From PXAP01 sp964421595 (lineage in GTDB: Bacteria > Bacteroidota > Bacteroidia > Bacteroidales > PUMT01), in assembly GCA_964421595.1 (NCBI GenBank), contig CAYQXY010000007.1, forward strand, positions 1 to 64,000: a stretch of DNA of 64,000 bases. Reading direction: 5' to 3'. The notes under the pieces are model-generated. The model saw nothing but the letters and a program-made list of their open reading frames with translations. It did not search any database and had not been told where the DNA came from. The translations under genes and the position numbers were made by a program. Below, one piece after another: positions 9,728-18,486 of the stretch. Positions within the stretch are counted from its first letter, which is position 1, and the number at the start of each line of letters is the position of its first letter.

Positions 9728-9916
9728 AAGTTTGTGAATGATGGTTAAACATTTCCGCTTATCGTGGTTTTCCAACTGACGCGGATTTAACTGTTAACGG
9801 CCGGAGGATGATGCGCGTCATCTTCCGGTTTTTAATTCCGGGCCGTCCCGGTTCCGGAATTGATCAGGTAGTTGTTTTAAGGCATTTTACATAGGCATAG
9901 TTTTTAGGTTTTAAGG
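9728..9916 (-). promoter_or_regulatory. fecR-susC1 leader with conserved hairpin
   Basis: A 28-base inverted repeat at 9801-9828 (CCGGAGGATGA with TCATCTTCCGG, one mismatch) and a second small one at 9838-9851 lie between fecR and susC1. The leader of susC2 is recognisably the same sequence (16664-16846). On the minus strand no T-run follows, so it looks like an internal mRNA structure (processing or stability element) rather than a stop signal; on the plus strand a T-run does follow it. Confidence 0.55.
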
Positions 9917-11035
9917 TTAGGGTTTATTTTCAGTTTTACTTGTTATAAATATTGTATCCTCTCTGATGTAGAATTCAAAGGGAGAGGCGAATCTGAGTGC
10001 AGTCAGTGCCTGTTCAATGGTAATCTCTTCAAAACTTCCCTTGAATTTTTTATTTTTTATTTCCTCGTCTTCAATTATTATCCTGGCACCAAACCTTCTT
10101 TCAAGTTTTACGGCAATACTTTCAAATGGCTCGTTGTCGAAGATCAGTCTGTTATCTTTCCATGCAGTAAATATTTCAGGGTCAACACCCCTGCTCATTA
10201 CTATCCTTGGCGGAGCCGGAACCGAAGACCTTTCTTGTCTGGGCTGCATTTTATCCTCTTTTCCGGTATCGGTTTCATGTGTAAGCAGTAACTTATCTGA
10301 GCCCTTATAGTAGGTGATTTGCTGATTTGGCTCAAGCACTACCCCTGATTCTTCCTGTTTATACTGACTCCTGGTAACTTGTAATGAACCTGAAACCAGT
10401 GTTGTCTGTATGTAACCTTCTTCCGGGTAAGACTTTACATTAAAACTTGTCCCCAGTGCCACTATCTCAATCTGGGAGGTTATAACGGTAAAAGGTCTTT
10501 TATTGTCCTTTTCAACATTGAAAAATCCTTCACCTTCAAGGTAGATGTTACGGTCAGTACTCCCGAAATTCCGGGAATATTTTATTTTGCTGCCTGCGTT
10601 AAGCCAGACAGATGATCCATCAGACAGAATTACATTGCTCCTTGAGCCTGCAGGAGAATTTATCTCTACTATGCTGGCATTAAGGCTGTTTTCATACCTG
10701 ATCATATAATATGAGAATACCGAACCTGCGGTTAAAAGGATCAGCCCGATTGCTGCCCACTTTAAAGAATTACGAATTATATTTCTGTAATTTACCGGTT
10801 CGTTTCTTTTCCTGGGTTTCCTTATACTCAGGCTGAATTTGTTGAATGCGGCCCTTGAATCAAATTTATCCTTGTGTAATTCAATATTTAGGGAATTCCA
10901 GACCTGTTCACTTTCAGTAAAATACTGCTGGTTCTCAGTGCTCTCGCCAAGCCAGTCAATAAGGAAAAGTTCTTCTTCGGCCGAGGACTCGCCAGCCAGG
11001 ACATTTGCAATGATTTCGTTTATCTGTTCCTTCAT
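9917..11035 (-). CDS. FecR-family anti-sigma factor
   Basis: This inner-membrane regulator holds the adjacent ECF sigma factor until an outer-membrane STN transporter signals. It has 372 residues: a cytoplasmic N-terminal part to about 88, one membrane helix about 89-110, and a periplasmic FecR domain with VILSDGSSVWLNAGSKI and the YLEGEGFFNV segment. A C-terminal DUF4974 domain (from about 290) ends in REDTIFIT. ATG start. It lies 124 bases after the sigma gene and 189 bases before susC1, all on one strand, so the three form the usual sigma-FecR-SusC relay. A decayed copy of its last 20 or so codons lies upstream of susC2. Confidence 0.95.
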   Translation of the reverse strand: MKEQINEIIANVLAGESSAEEELFLIDWLGESTENQQYFTESEQVWNSLNIELHKDKFDSRAAFNKFSLSIRKPRKRNEPVNYRNIIRNSLKWAAIGLILLTAGSVFSYYMIRYENSLNASIVEINSPAGSRSNVILSDGSSVWLNAGSKIKYSRNFGSTDRNIYLEGEGFFNVEKDNKRPFTVITSQIEIVALGTSFNVKSYPEEGYIQTTLVSGSLQVTRSQYKQEESGVVLEPNQQITYYKGSDKLLLTHETDTGKEDKMQPRQERSSVPAPPRIVMSRGVDPEIFTAWKDNRLIFDNEPFESIAVKLERRFGARIIIEDEEIKNKKFKGSFEEITIEQALTALRFASPFEFYIREDTIFITSKTENKP

Positions 11036-11159
11036 CTTTAATAATTCTATACATAAGACAATGAAGCATCAAAAAACAGTTAATGAATGTTAAGGAAAAA
11101 TTAAAAATATTTTAACATTTTTTTCGTGATGCATTATTATTAATCAGGTATTCAGGAGT

Positions 11160-11735
11160 TTACTCCTCAATTTTTGGAAGAAGAATTTTTCTGAGTTTTT
11201 CCAGTGCAATCGATATCTGCCTCTGAACTGTATTTTTAGAGATATTAAGTTTCTGAGCAATTTCCGAATATTTCATCTCATGGTTCCTGTGAAGCAGAAA
11301 TATCTCCCTGCACCTGGGAGGTAAAGACTCAAGTGCCTCATGAAGACTTTTTTCTATTTCTTCCGTTACCAGTAGAGAAGAACCATCTTCCGAACTCATC
11401 TGCATGAAGTTAATGGCCTGCTGAAGTTCCCTGGCTTTTTGCGCACTGAATTTTCTTTCCACCATAAGGTGTTTTAAATAATTAAGGGAATTATTGCGCA
11501 CTGTGGTATAAAGATAGGAGTGAAGGCTTCCCCGGATGTCAATATGCTTACGTCCTTCCCATATCTTCATAAAAGTCTCCTGAACAATTTCCTCAGCAAT
11601 TTCCTGTTTTCCGGTATAGCGGCAGGCAAGTATACATAAACCCGAATAGTAGAGTTTATAAAGACGTTTAAATGTATCGGTATCTCCTCTCTTTATTCCC
11701 GATTTAATTTTTTGTTCGAGCTCTCCGGTATTCAT
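11160..11735 (-). CDS. ECF-type RNA polymerase sigma factor
   Basis: This 191-residue protein is a group 4 sigma-70 factor. Sigma region 2 spans about residues 20-85 (EIAEEIVQETFMKIWE), a variable linker follows, and region 4 has the helix-turn-helix YSEIAQKLNISKNTVQRQIS near the end. It should direct transcription of the sus genes when released by FecR. I chose the ATG at 11735; a TTG 30 bases upstream keeps the frame open but is less likely. The susD2 terminator (11901-11930) separates it from the upstream operon, so it needs its own promoter in 11736-11900. No promoter element was identified with confidence. Confidence 0.95.
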   Translation of the reverse strand: MNTGELEQKIKSGIKRGDTDTFKRLYKLYYSGLCILACRYTGKQEIAEEIVQETFMKIWEGRKHIDIRGSLHSYLYTTVRNNSLNYLKHLMVERKFSAQKARELQQAINFMQMSSEDGSSLLVTEEIEKSLHEALESLPPRCREIFLLHRNHEMKYSEIAQKLNISKNTVQRQISIALEKLRKILLPKIEE

Positions 11736-11900
11736 TCTGATGCCTGGTAGTTTGTCAATATGCAATTTTAAGTAAAATTAACATACAATATAGTCATAAT
11801 ATATCATATTTTTTTGATGTTGCGATGGTAATCCTTTTTGAATTAATATTTAAACCTGATTCCCGAACCTTTTTAAAGGGGTTTTTTAAATATACAGAAT

Positions 11901-11930
11901 TAAAAAACCGCCCGGATCAAATCCGGACGG
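11901..11930 (-). terminator. Rho-independent terminator of the susC2-susD2 operon
   Basis: CCGCCCGGA (11908-11916) pairs with TCCGGACGG (11922-11930) with one G-U pair, and a run of As at 11902-11907 gives Us on the minus transcript. It lies 27 bases after susD2. The stem and spacing duplicate the terminator at 4790-4811, one more sign of tandem duplication. Confidence 0.88.
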
Positions 11931-11957
11931 TCGGTGCACAAAAAACGGGACAACTAC

Positions 11958-13559
11958 CTAATAACCCGGATTTTGGTTAAGATTTGGATTGACATTTCTC
12001 TGGTTTTGAGGAATAGGATATACATTTCTGAAATCCTGCTCATTGGACCTGTCAGCAAACTCCCAGGTGCCACGGACAAATTTTCCAAACCGGATCAGGT
12101 CATTGCGTCTCATACCTTCGTTATATAGTTCCCTTGATCTTTCAGCAAGTAGTTCGTCCAGGGTCAAAGTGGAGGTTGTATAAAGATGTGGGCCCGGATC
12201 TTCAAAGGCACGGCTTCGGACCTGGTTAACAAGGTCCACTGCCTGCTGGGTCGCAGCATCACCATTTTTTCTCATCAGGGCTTCAGCTTTTAGAAGGAGG
12301 ATATCGGCATACCTGTATACCGCAAGGTCATTGCCCATATTACCGGACGTATATGCTATCTGATACTTGACGAAACGAGCGCCATGGTACTCTAAAGCAT
12401 TCCTGTGGTCATATAAAGCTTCGTCTGAGGGGTCATAAATATTTACGAAATCAACTGTATATTCCAGCGGGTTGGGGGCACTTTCCTCAGTACAGAGAAG
12501 TACTGCACCGGTTGAGGTATTTCTCTGCAGACCAACCAACCATCCTTTACGTCTGATATCATCCTCATTAAACGAATGGTAATGGCCTGGCATGGCACAT
12601 ACGCCGTTATTGCCTCCCCTCGGGGCGCCGAATACGTTCCCCATCTGATAATGATGAAAGTTAACATATGCCATGTCTGACATACCGCCACCTGTCTGTG
12701 TCTGGTTAAATGGCACTACAAAGATGTTTTCATTTGACCCGGAATTCTCAGCAAGGAAATTAGTGAAATAATTGGGTTCAAGCTGAAACAATTCAGAGTC
12801 TATAATTGCATCTGCATGAGCTATGGCATCATCCCATCTCTGTGTGCCGGTCCACACTTCGGCATTCATATATAACTTCACTGCCAGCGCATGAGCGGCC
12901 CATTGATGAAAACGGCCATATGTTGATCTGTCCTTGTTTGCAGCAAGCTTGTTTATGTTTTCAACAATATCATTTTCAATAAATTCAAAGACCTGTTGAC
13001 GGCCTTCCTGAAAATTGGCATTATTCGGGGGACTGTATCCCGGTTCAACATCGAAGCGGTCGACAATTGGTACATTTCCAAAGTTATCGATAAGGTACCA
13101 GTATCCCAGGGCCCTGATGATCTTAAGTTCAGCGGTAAAAGCATCCCTTAGTGCAGGATCTATATTATCCAGTTTCTGAAGTTGAAGTATCAGCATATTG
13201 GCCTGGTTAACCCAGCGGAAACTGTAATTCCAGGTGTTGTTGAGGTGCGGAGTTTCCGGAGTCCAGGTATGTTCATGGAATCTCTGGAAGTGTCCACCAT
13301 CATACCAGTGACGTCCCCGGGTGGGATAAAGAATTTCATCTGTTGAGTATCCGGCTATATGCCACATGTGCCTGTGGGCAATTAGACGTAAATTTCCGTA
13401 GGCCGGAGCCATTGCAGATATGATCTCTTCCTGGGTTTGGTAGAAGTTTTCAGAAAGAACCTGGTTGAAAATAACCTCATCAAGATCTGTACAGGCAGGT
13501 GATGTAGCAATAGCAAAAATCACTGCCATTATATATATAATTCTAATTAGCTTATTCAT
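11958..13559 (-). CDS. SusD/RagB-family outer-membrane glycan-binding lipoprotein (copy 2)
   Basis: This is the partner lipoprotein of SusC2, 533 residues. The lipobox cysteine is C23 (TSPAC), followed by the same TDLDEV start as copy 1. The SusD repeats and the ADILLLKAEAL/NQVRSRA signatures are intact. It has a short glycine-rich insertion (GGGMSDMAYVNF, near residue 280) that copy 1 lacks, in a region likely to face ligand, so specificity may differ. ATG start, 11 bases after the susC2 stop, the same spacing as in pair 1. No truncation or frameshift was seen. Confidence 0.95.
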   Translation of the reverse strand: MNKLIRIIYIMAVIFAIATSPACTDLDEVIFNQVLSENFYQTQEEIISAMAPAYGNLRLIAHRHMWHIAGYSTDEILYPTRGRHWYDGGHFQRFHEHTWTPETPHLNNTWNYSFRWVNQANMLILQLQKLDNIDPALRDAFTAELKIIRALGYWYLIDNFGNVPIVDRFDVEPGYSPPNNANFQEGRQQVFEFIENDIVENINKLAANKDRSTYGRFHQWAAHALAVKLYMNAEVWTGTQRWDDAIAHADAIIDSELFQLEPNYFTNFLAENSGSNENIFVVPFNQTQTGGGMSDMAYVNFHHYQMGNVFGAPRGGNNGVCAMPGHYHSFNEDDIRRKGWLVGLQRNTSTGAVLLCTEESAPNPLEYTVDFVNIYDPSDEALYDHRNALEYHGARFVKYQIAYTSGNMGNDLAVYRYADILLLKAEALMRKNGDAATQQAVDLVNQVRSRAFEDPGPHLYTTSTLTLDELLAERSRELYNEGMRRNDLIRFGKFVRGTWEFADRSNEQDFRNVYPIPQNQRNVNPNLNQNPGY

Positions 13560-13570
13560 ATTTTCTATTT

Positions 13571-16500
13571 TTAAAATTGTACATTAACACCTAATGTAAA
13601 GGTCTTTACACTGGGATAAATCCACCTGAAGTCCATTCCCGGCGAGAGCCCGGTTATACCAATCTCAGGATCCTGGCCTTTGTAGGCAGTAAGTGTATAC
13701 AGGTTCTGTCCGCTAACATATAGCCTAAGCTGTTTAAAAGCACTGCTTGTAAGAGGTAAATTATAACCCAGGGTTATATTATCCAGTTTAAGATAATCAC
13801 CTCTTTCCACGTAATAATCTGAAAACTGCGGATCATCTATCAACGGGCTTTCAATAGCACTTGCCAGGACATTAGTCGGCATCATTATCACATTTTCATA
13901 AAATGTCCTTCTTGAATTAACCAGTTCAAAAAAGAAAGCACCTCTTAATGCTATATTCAGATCAAAATTCTTGAATGTGAAAGAGTTTGTGAAACCCATC
14001 CAGCTCTTTGGCAGACCATTCCCAATAATTGCCTTGTCCTCATACCTGATTTCTGATGATGTTAACTTTTCTGTATTATCGGCATTCCAGAAAAGCCATT
14101 TACCCTCATCGGTGAATCCCGCAAATCTCCATCCAAAGAAATTGCCAATCGGCTCTCCTTCCTCAAGTCGGAAGACGTTTGTTTCATTTAGTCCCGGAGC
14201 ACCAAGGTTAGTATGGTCAAGATGTGAATGTTCAAAATCATCACTTGATAAAGACACAAGCATGTTTTTGTTGTAGGAAATATTGAAGTTTGTTCTCCAG
14301 GTGAAACCTGAGGTTGCAACCGGTCTGGCAGCAATGGTAAATTCAATACCACGGTTGTTTATCTCACCAACATTTGTCCATAAGCTGTTATAAAGGTTAG
14401 GTGGAACCGGAACAGCATATTCATAAAGCAGGTCAGTAGTTTTCCGATCGTAATAGTCTATATTAACAGAGATATCATTAATTAAGACTATATCAAGCCC
14501 GAGATTTGTTTCAGCCTTTTTCTCCCATCGCAGATTCGGGTTGGGGTTACTGGCCGGAGCAAATCCAGGTATCCATTTTCCGTCGTAAAGCATAACACCA
14601 GCAGAGCCAAGTCTTTCCAGGGAAATATAATCGCCTATACCCTGGTTACCCGTTATGCCATATCCTATTCTTAATTTCATATCCCTGATCAAGTCCATGT
14701 TTTCCATAAAGTTTTCACGGCTAATGGTCCATCCGGCGGATACTGCAGGGAACAATCCCCATTTGTTATCAGTTCCGAATCTTGAAGATCCTTCATTACG
14801 AAGGCTTGCAGAAAACATATATCTGTCATCATAACTGTAATTGACACGGCCAAAAAAAGCAACCAGCTTATTGGTTCTTTTATCGCTCCATATGTCGTCG
14901 CTCTGGTAATTTCCTTCAGGAACATGCAATCCTGCACCGAGGTTATTGTAACCAAAAGCATCTGTTATGAAGTACCTGTTTGCAGCACCAAAGGCTTCAT
15001 ATGTAAAATCCTGATAGCTGTATCCGGCCATGGCTGTCAAGCTGTGAATTCCTTCAATCATTCCGGAATAGTTGACGGTTGATTCAAAAGTACGGTCAAC
15101 CCACTGACGTGTGCTACGTTGTGCTGAACCATTGTACCCTCCCATGACACTGTTCAGGGATCCGCGTTCCTCATAAACCCCCCTGATATCATTTGATCTT
15201 TGTATTGCACCCGTAGCCGAGGCTCTCAATCCTCTTATTAACTCATATGTAATCTGGGTATTGGCCAGCAGGTCAATCCTGTCTTCGTCTCTCTGATACT
15301 GATCTAGCATGGCAACTGGGTTGCGAACTTCCCACCCCGGAATTTCATAAAATGAACCGTTTTCGTCATACACCGGCAGGGTCGGATTTCTTCCGAGTGC
15401 CTGACGGTAAACCTGATAGTCTACAGGGTTTGCTTTACTAAGCGTATTACTTAAATTCATCTGTACGGTCAATTTATCATCCAGTCCGCTATGAGTCAGT
15501 GATAATCTTCCGTTCAGCATATTGTTGTTTGATTCACGAATAAATCCCTGAAGATCCCTGTAATTTACAGAAGCAAAGTAACTGGTTGTTTCTGAACCAC
15601 CTGTAATAGAAAGGTTGTGTACGTTGCTGAAAGGAGTCTGTCTGGTAATTTCGTTCATCCAGTCAGTGTCGTGGCCGTAATCCACTATAGATATTGCCCG
15701 GCCTTCAAGGAGAGGATTACCGGAATTCTGAAAATCAATTTTTGTTTGATTCCACTCTGCAGCATTCAGCACCCTGGGTTTATTTATCCAGCTTTCGGTA
15801 TAGGCGTAAGCGGAATAGGCCACAGCAGGTCTTCCCGGTGATCCTTTTTTAGTGGTTATAATTATCACTCCTGCATTTCCCCTTGTTCCGTATATGGCTG
15901 CCGCTGAACCATCTCGAAGTACATCAATAGATTCAATGTCTTCAGGAGAGATGGTGTTCAGGTTACCTCCAGGGACGCCGTCAATAATAATCAGGGGGGA
16001 TATATCTCCCCTTACAGTAGATACCCCTCTCAGTAAAATATGAACGTCCCTTGTCGGGTCGCCGCCATGTGCGCGAGATATGGCCAGTCCGGCAATTTTG
16101 CCCTGTATAAGCTGGATGGGAGAACTGCTTATTGCACCCTGGTTAAAATCTTCCTCTCTGACCGTGGCAATGGAGCTTGTAACTTCTCTTCTTCTCTGAG
16201 TTCCGTAACCCACGACCACAACTTCATCAAGCTCGGCCAGATCCAGTGACAGGGCTACATCTATAGTACTCTGGTCCCCAACTGTAATCATTCGTGTTAC
16301 GTAGCCTACAAATGAGTAGGAAAGTATTGCGTCAGGAACATTTACTGTAAGGCTGTACTCTCCATCTATATTTGTAACTGTCCCTGTCATTGTTCCTTCA
16401 ATCATGATGTTGACGCCGGGAAGCGATTCTCCTGTGGCAGCATCGGTCACCCTGCCGGTTACAATATTTTGCTGTTCACGCAGCGATTCACCCATAGGGA

Positions 16501-16663
16501 AATTCTCATACCCCAGGTTAAACGTCTTTTCTGAGTAGACAGAACCAGCTGCATCAATAACCGATAGTATTATAATCACTATCAGTAATTTCAAAATTTG
16601 CAGAGTTTTATTATTTACACCACACAATTTATATCGTAGTGTTAATTTCGGGTTGTTTTTCAT
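13571..16663 (-). CDS. SusC-type TonB-dependent transporter, STN domain deleted (copy 2)
   Basis: This outer-membrane glycan importer has 1030 residues and is paralogous to SusC1 over its full length. Its signal peptide runs to about residue 44, and the next residues still match the start of the SusC1 STN domain (KTFNLGYENF). At E63/Q64 (bases 16475/16474) the sequence jumps straight to the segment before the carboxypeptidase-regulatory domain. Compared with SusC1, 62 residues are missing in frame. The beta-sandwich (about 66-145), TonB box (DEVVVVGYG), plug and barrel ending GVNVQF are intact. Without STN it should transport but not signal through FecR. It is followed by susD2. The ATG start is supported by alignment with copy 1. 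Confidence 0.95.
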   Translation of the reverse strand: MKNNPKLTLRYKLCGVNNKTLQILKLLIVIIILSVIDAAGSVYSEKTFNLGYENFPMGESLREQQNIVTGRVTDAATGESLPGVNIMIEGTMTGTVTNIDGEYSLTVNVPDAILSYSFVGYVTRMITVGDQSTIDVALSLDLAELDEVVVVGYGTQRRREVTSSIATVREEDFNQGAISSSPIQLIQGKIAGLAISRAHGGDPTRDVHILLRGVSTVRGDISPLIIIDGVPGGNLNTISPEDIESIDVLRDGSAAAIYGTRGNAGVIIITTKKGSPGRPAVAYSAYAYTESWINKPRVLNAAEWNQTKIDFQNSGNPLLEGRAISIVDYGHDTDWMNEITRQTPFSNVHNLSITGGSETTSYFASVNYRDLQGFIRESNNNMLNGRLSLTHSGLDDKLTVQMNLSNTLSKANPVDYQVYRQALGRNPTLPVYDENGSFYEIPGWEVRNPVAMLDQYQRDEDRIDLLANTQITYELIRGLRASATGAIQRSNDIRGVYEERGSLNSVMGGYNGSAQRSTRQWVDRTFESTVNYSGMIEGIHSLTAMAGYSYQDFTYEAFGAANRYFITDAFGYNNLGAGLHVPEGNYQSDDIWSDKRTNKLVAFFGRVNYSYDDRYMFSASLRNEGSSRFGTDNKWGLFPAVSAGWTISRENFMENMDLIRDMKLRIGYGITGNQGIGDYISLERLGSAGVMLYDGKWIPGFAPASNPNPNLRWEKKAETNLGLDIVLINDISVNIDYYDRKTTDLLYEYAVPVPPNLYNSLWTNVGEINNRGIEFTIAARPVATSGFTWRTNFNISYNKNMLVSLSSDDFEHSHLDHTNLGAPGLNETNVFRLEEGEPIGNFFGWRFAGFTDEGKWLFWNADNTEKLTSSEIRYEDKAIIGNGLPKSWMGFTNSFTFKNFDLNIALRGAFFFELVNSRRTFYENVIMMPTNVLASAIESPLIDDPQFSDYYVERGDYLKLDNITLGYNLPLTSSAFKQLRLYVSGQNLYTLTAYKGQDPEIGITGLSPGMDFRWIYPSVKTFTLGVNVQF

Positions 16664-16843
16664 AAGTTTGTGAGTGATGGTTAAACATTTCCGCTTAATT
16701 TGGTTTTTACAACTATTGCGGATTTAACTGTTAACAGCAGGAGGCTGTTCTTCCGGTTTTTAGTTCCCGTCCGTCCCGGTTTCGGGAAATGACTGGTAGT
16801 TTTTTAAGGCATTTTACATAGGCACAGGTTTTAAGGTTAGGGC
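16664..16843 (-). promoter_or_regulatory. susC2 leader, duplicate of the susC1 leader
   Basis: This noncoding stretch aligns with 9728-9916, including the GCGGATTTAACTGTTAAC and AAGGCATTTTACATAGGCA blocks. The long hairpin of leader 1 is replaced by a shorter one, AACAGC (16733-16738) with GCTGTT (16744-16749), so a stem at this place is kept although its sequence differs. No clear promoter could be read. Confidence 0.6.
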
Positions 16844-16908
16844 TTAATTCATTTGACAGGTTATTAAGATTGTGTCCTCGTAAACATATAACCAAGTGGT
16901 GAAGCAAA
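16844..16908 (-). pseudogene. Scar of a second fecR gene (last ~22 codons, frameshifted)
   Basis: On the minus strand one frame reads FASPLGYMFT and, after a one-base shift, YEDTILIT followed by a stop. The intact FecR at 9917-11035 ends FASPFEFYIREDTIFIT. The scar sits at the same place relative to susC2 as fecR does to susC1. It shows that the duplication once included at least the fecR 3' end, and that the gene has since been lost. No further fecR or sigma-factor sequence was recognised upstream. Confidence 0.65.
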
Positions 16909-17353
16909 ACATCATCCTTAACAGACTCACTCACCTTTGGCTTATCATAATTTCAACCAGAACTGTTTGCATGATCTCTTTTGCAGGTCAAGCTATAACA
17001 ATAAACTGCTTCCCAGGTAGTTATCTTAAATTGTAATTAGACACCATAAAGGAGCACGGGTACTTTCAGTAAATGCAAATATCCTTTACCCTAATAAAAA
17101 GAAAGTATTTTCCTTATTCCTTAATTTTCTTGAATAGCTCAATTTTGCTGCTGGCAATTAACCGTTGTCAAGTACTATCAGGCAAAATGATATTGCTTCT
17201 GGTAACGAAGTAACTTTTACCCGTATTTATGAAGTTGCTTTATTGATTTCATAAAATATTATTTAATTTTTTATTCCATCAATGAATTTTTATCCGTATG
17301 ATCATGGAAATTGGGTATGTCCATCCTCCGCGGTACTTTTGCTTTATCAAGCT
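16909..17353. other. Noncoding spacer upstream of the fecR scar
   Basis: AT-rich sequence without a convincing open reading frame. It must contain the susC2 promoter unless that lies in the leader. No repeat, tRNA or insertion-sequence end was recognised; it may be decayed gene sequence. Confidence 0.5.
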
Positions 17354-17587
17354 TTAAGCAAGCTCTTTGGCATTTAAGTTTTCTGACCATGATTTTTGAG
17401 AGATCAGGCGTCCGTCTTCCCTGGCAGGGAGCCGATCGCAAATGAGCATGTGCACTGATTTGTCATCGCCGATATTGGTAAATCTCATGTTTAGGCCGTC
17501 CAATTCAAGTAACTTATTCAGATTCCGTAAATGGACTGCCACCTGCAACGGCAATGCCTGTATTGCCCAGAAATTTTCCCCGGACAT
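17354..17587 (-). CDS. Possible small ORF of unknown function (77 residues)
   Basis: An ATG-started frame of 77 codons with a mixed, protein-like composition (for example NLNKLLELDGLNMRF followed by NIGDDKSVHMLI). No domain was recognised. It has no signal peptide or membrane helix and lies alone in a 1.3-kb spacer beside a pseudogene scar, so it may be a remnant of a larger lost gene rather than an expressed protein. Confidence 0.3.
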   Translation of the reverse strand: MSGENFWAIQALPLQVAVHLRNLNKLLELDGLNMRFTNIGDDKSVHMLICDRLPAREDGRLISQKSWSENLNAKELA

Positions 17588-17981
17588 TTTAAAATTTTGT
17601 TTTTCTTATCCCATTTTAGTCTGGTTTAATTGATTATTGGCCGAAAAATGCAACAATCCACGCGAAGCTGATATTCTTACACCTCCACACAAACGAAATG
17701 CGTAAAAAAAGAACTTAGAGATATTAAAAGCTTATAGAAAATGTCAGACTGGATAAGTGATAATTTTGAGGTTGGGTTCGGGTTCTCCTTTATTCAATTA
17801 TGATCCCTGTTATCTTTTCTTTAACCGTAAAATTGCCACTAATTTTTGTGAACAATTTAGCATAATTTTTTAATATTTTGCTAAACTATTAGTGGAAAAT
17901 ACATTCTTAATTAATAATAAATCTCCTGATATCGGTACCTTAAACAAAACCGGATATATCTGAATCTAAGGACGCGGAGTT
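17588..17981. other. Noncoding AT-rich spacer
   Basis: No open frame of note, no clear inverted repeat followed by a T-run, and no RNA gene was recognised between the small ORF and the lipoprotein gene. Confidence 0.5.
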
Positions 17982-18485
17982 TTAATATTTCAGTTTGAGA
18001 TTGAAGTTGTTGCCTTTTGTAACCCAGCATGGCTCATCGCAGGTTCCCCTTATTCTCTGAGTTCTGACCATGCCTCCGTCAATGGCCGTCACGTTGAAAT
18101 AGTTGTTCTGCGATTTGTAGGTTGCTGTAATGGAGTAATATTCATCGGCCGGAAGTATTGCCGTCCACGTTTCATTGTTTGTAGTGTCAGAAAGTATCAG
18201 TTTCTCCTCTTCAAATCTGCCGCTGTAAACTCTGACTACTACAGCCGGGTTAAGGTTGCTGATGCTAAGCTTTACATTTATTTCTGCAAATTCAGGTTTT
18301 TCTGTATAACATTCCGAACAGTCAACAGTCTGCCATTCTTCGGGATTACAGCTTATAACAGTAAACAGAAATATGGACGCTGCTCCGATAACTGAGAAGT
18401 AGCTCAGACTCTTAAATGTAATTAATTCCCTTCCCCGGAAAATTTCCCGGATTTTCAAGGCATATTTGGTTTTTAAGATATTCAT
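17982..18485 (-). CDS. Putative lipoprotein of unknown function, paired with the ankyrin protein
   Basis: I chose the ATG at 18485, which gives 167 residues and places the start one base after the TAA of the upstream ankyrin gene; an earlier in-frame start at 18551 would overlap that gene by 65 bases. A basic stretch of about 25 residues precedes a hydrophobic segment (about 27-45) ending in FTVISC, with C46 as probable lipidation site. That is an unusually long n-region. The remaining 120 residues look like a beta-sandwich and contain four further cysteines (DCSEC, TCDEPC). No known domain was recognised. Tight coupling to the ankyrin gene suggests a joint role at the cell envelope. Confidence 0.75.
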   Translation of the reverse strand: MNILKTKYALKIREIFRGRELITFKSLSYFSVIGAASIFLFTVISCNPEEWQTVDCSECYTEKPEFAEINVKLSISNLNPAVVVRVYSGRFEEEKLILSDTTNNETWTAILPADEYYSITATYKSQNNYFNVTAIDGGMVRTQRIRGTCDEPCWVTKGNNFNLKLKY

Positions 18486-18486
18486 T

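Noticed and set aside
9801..9828. Terminator between fecR and susC1
   Set aside because: The T-run lies on the plus-strand side; on the transcribed minus strand none follows the stem, and susC1 directly downstream needs read-through.
16731..16934. 67-codon minus-strand frame upstream of susC2
   Set aside because: It runs through the susC2 leader and the fecR scar in the wrong frame; the matching sequence is the noncoding leader duplicate.
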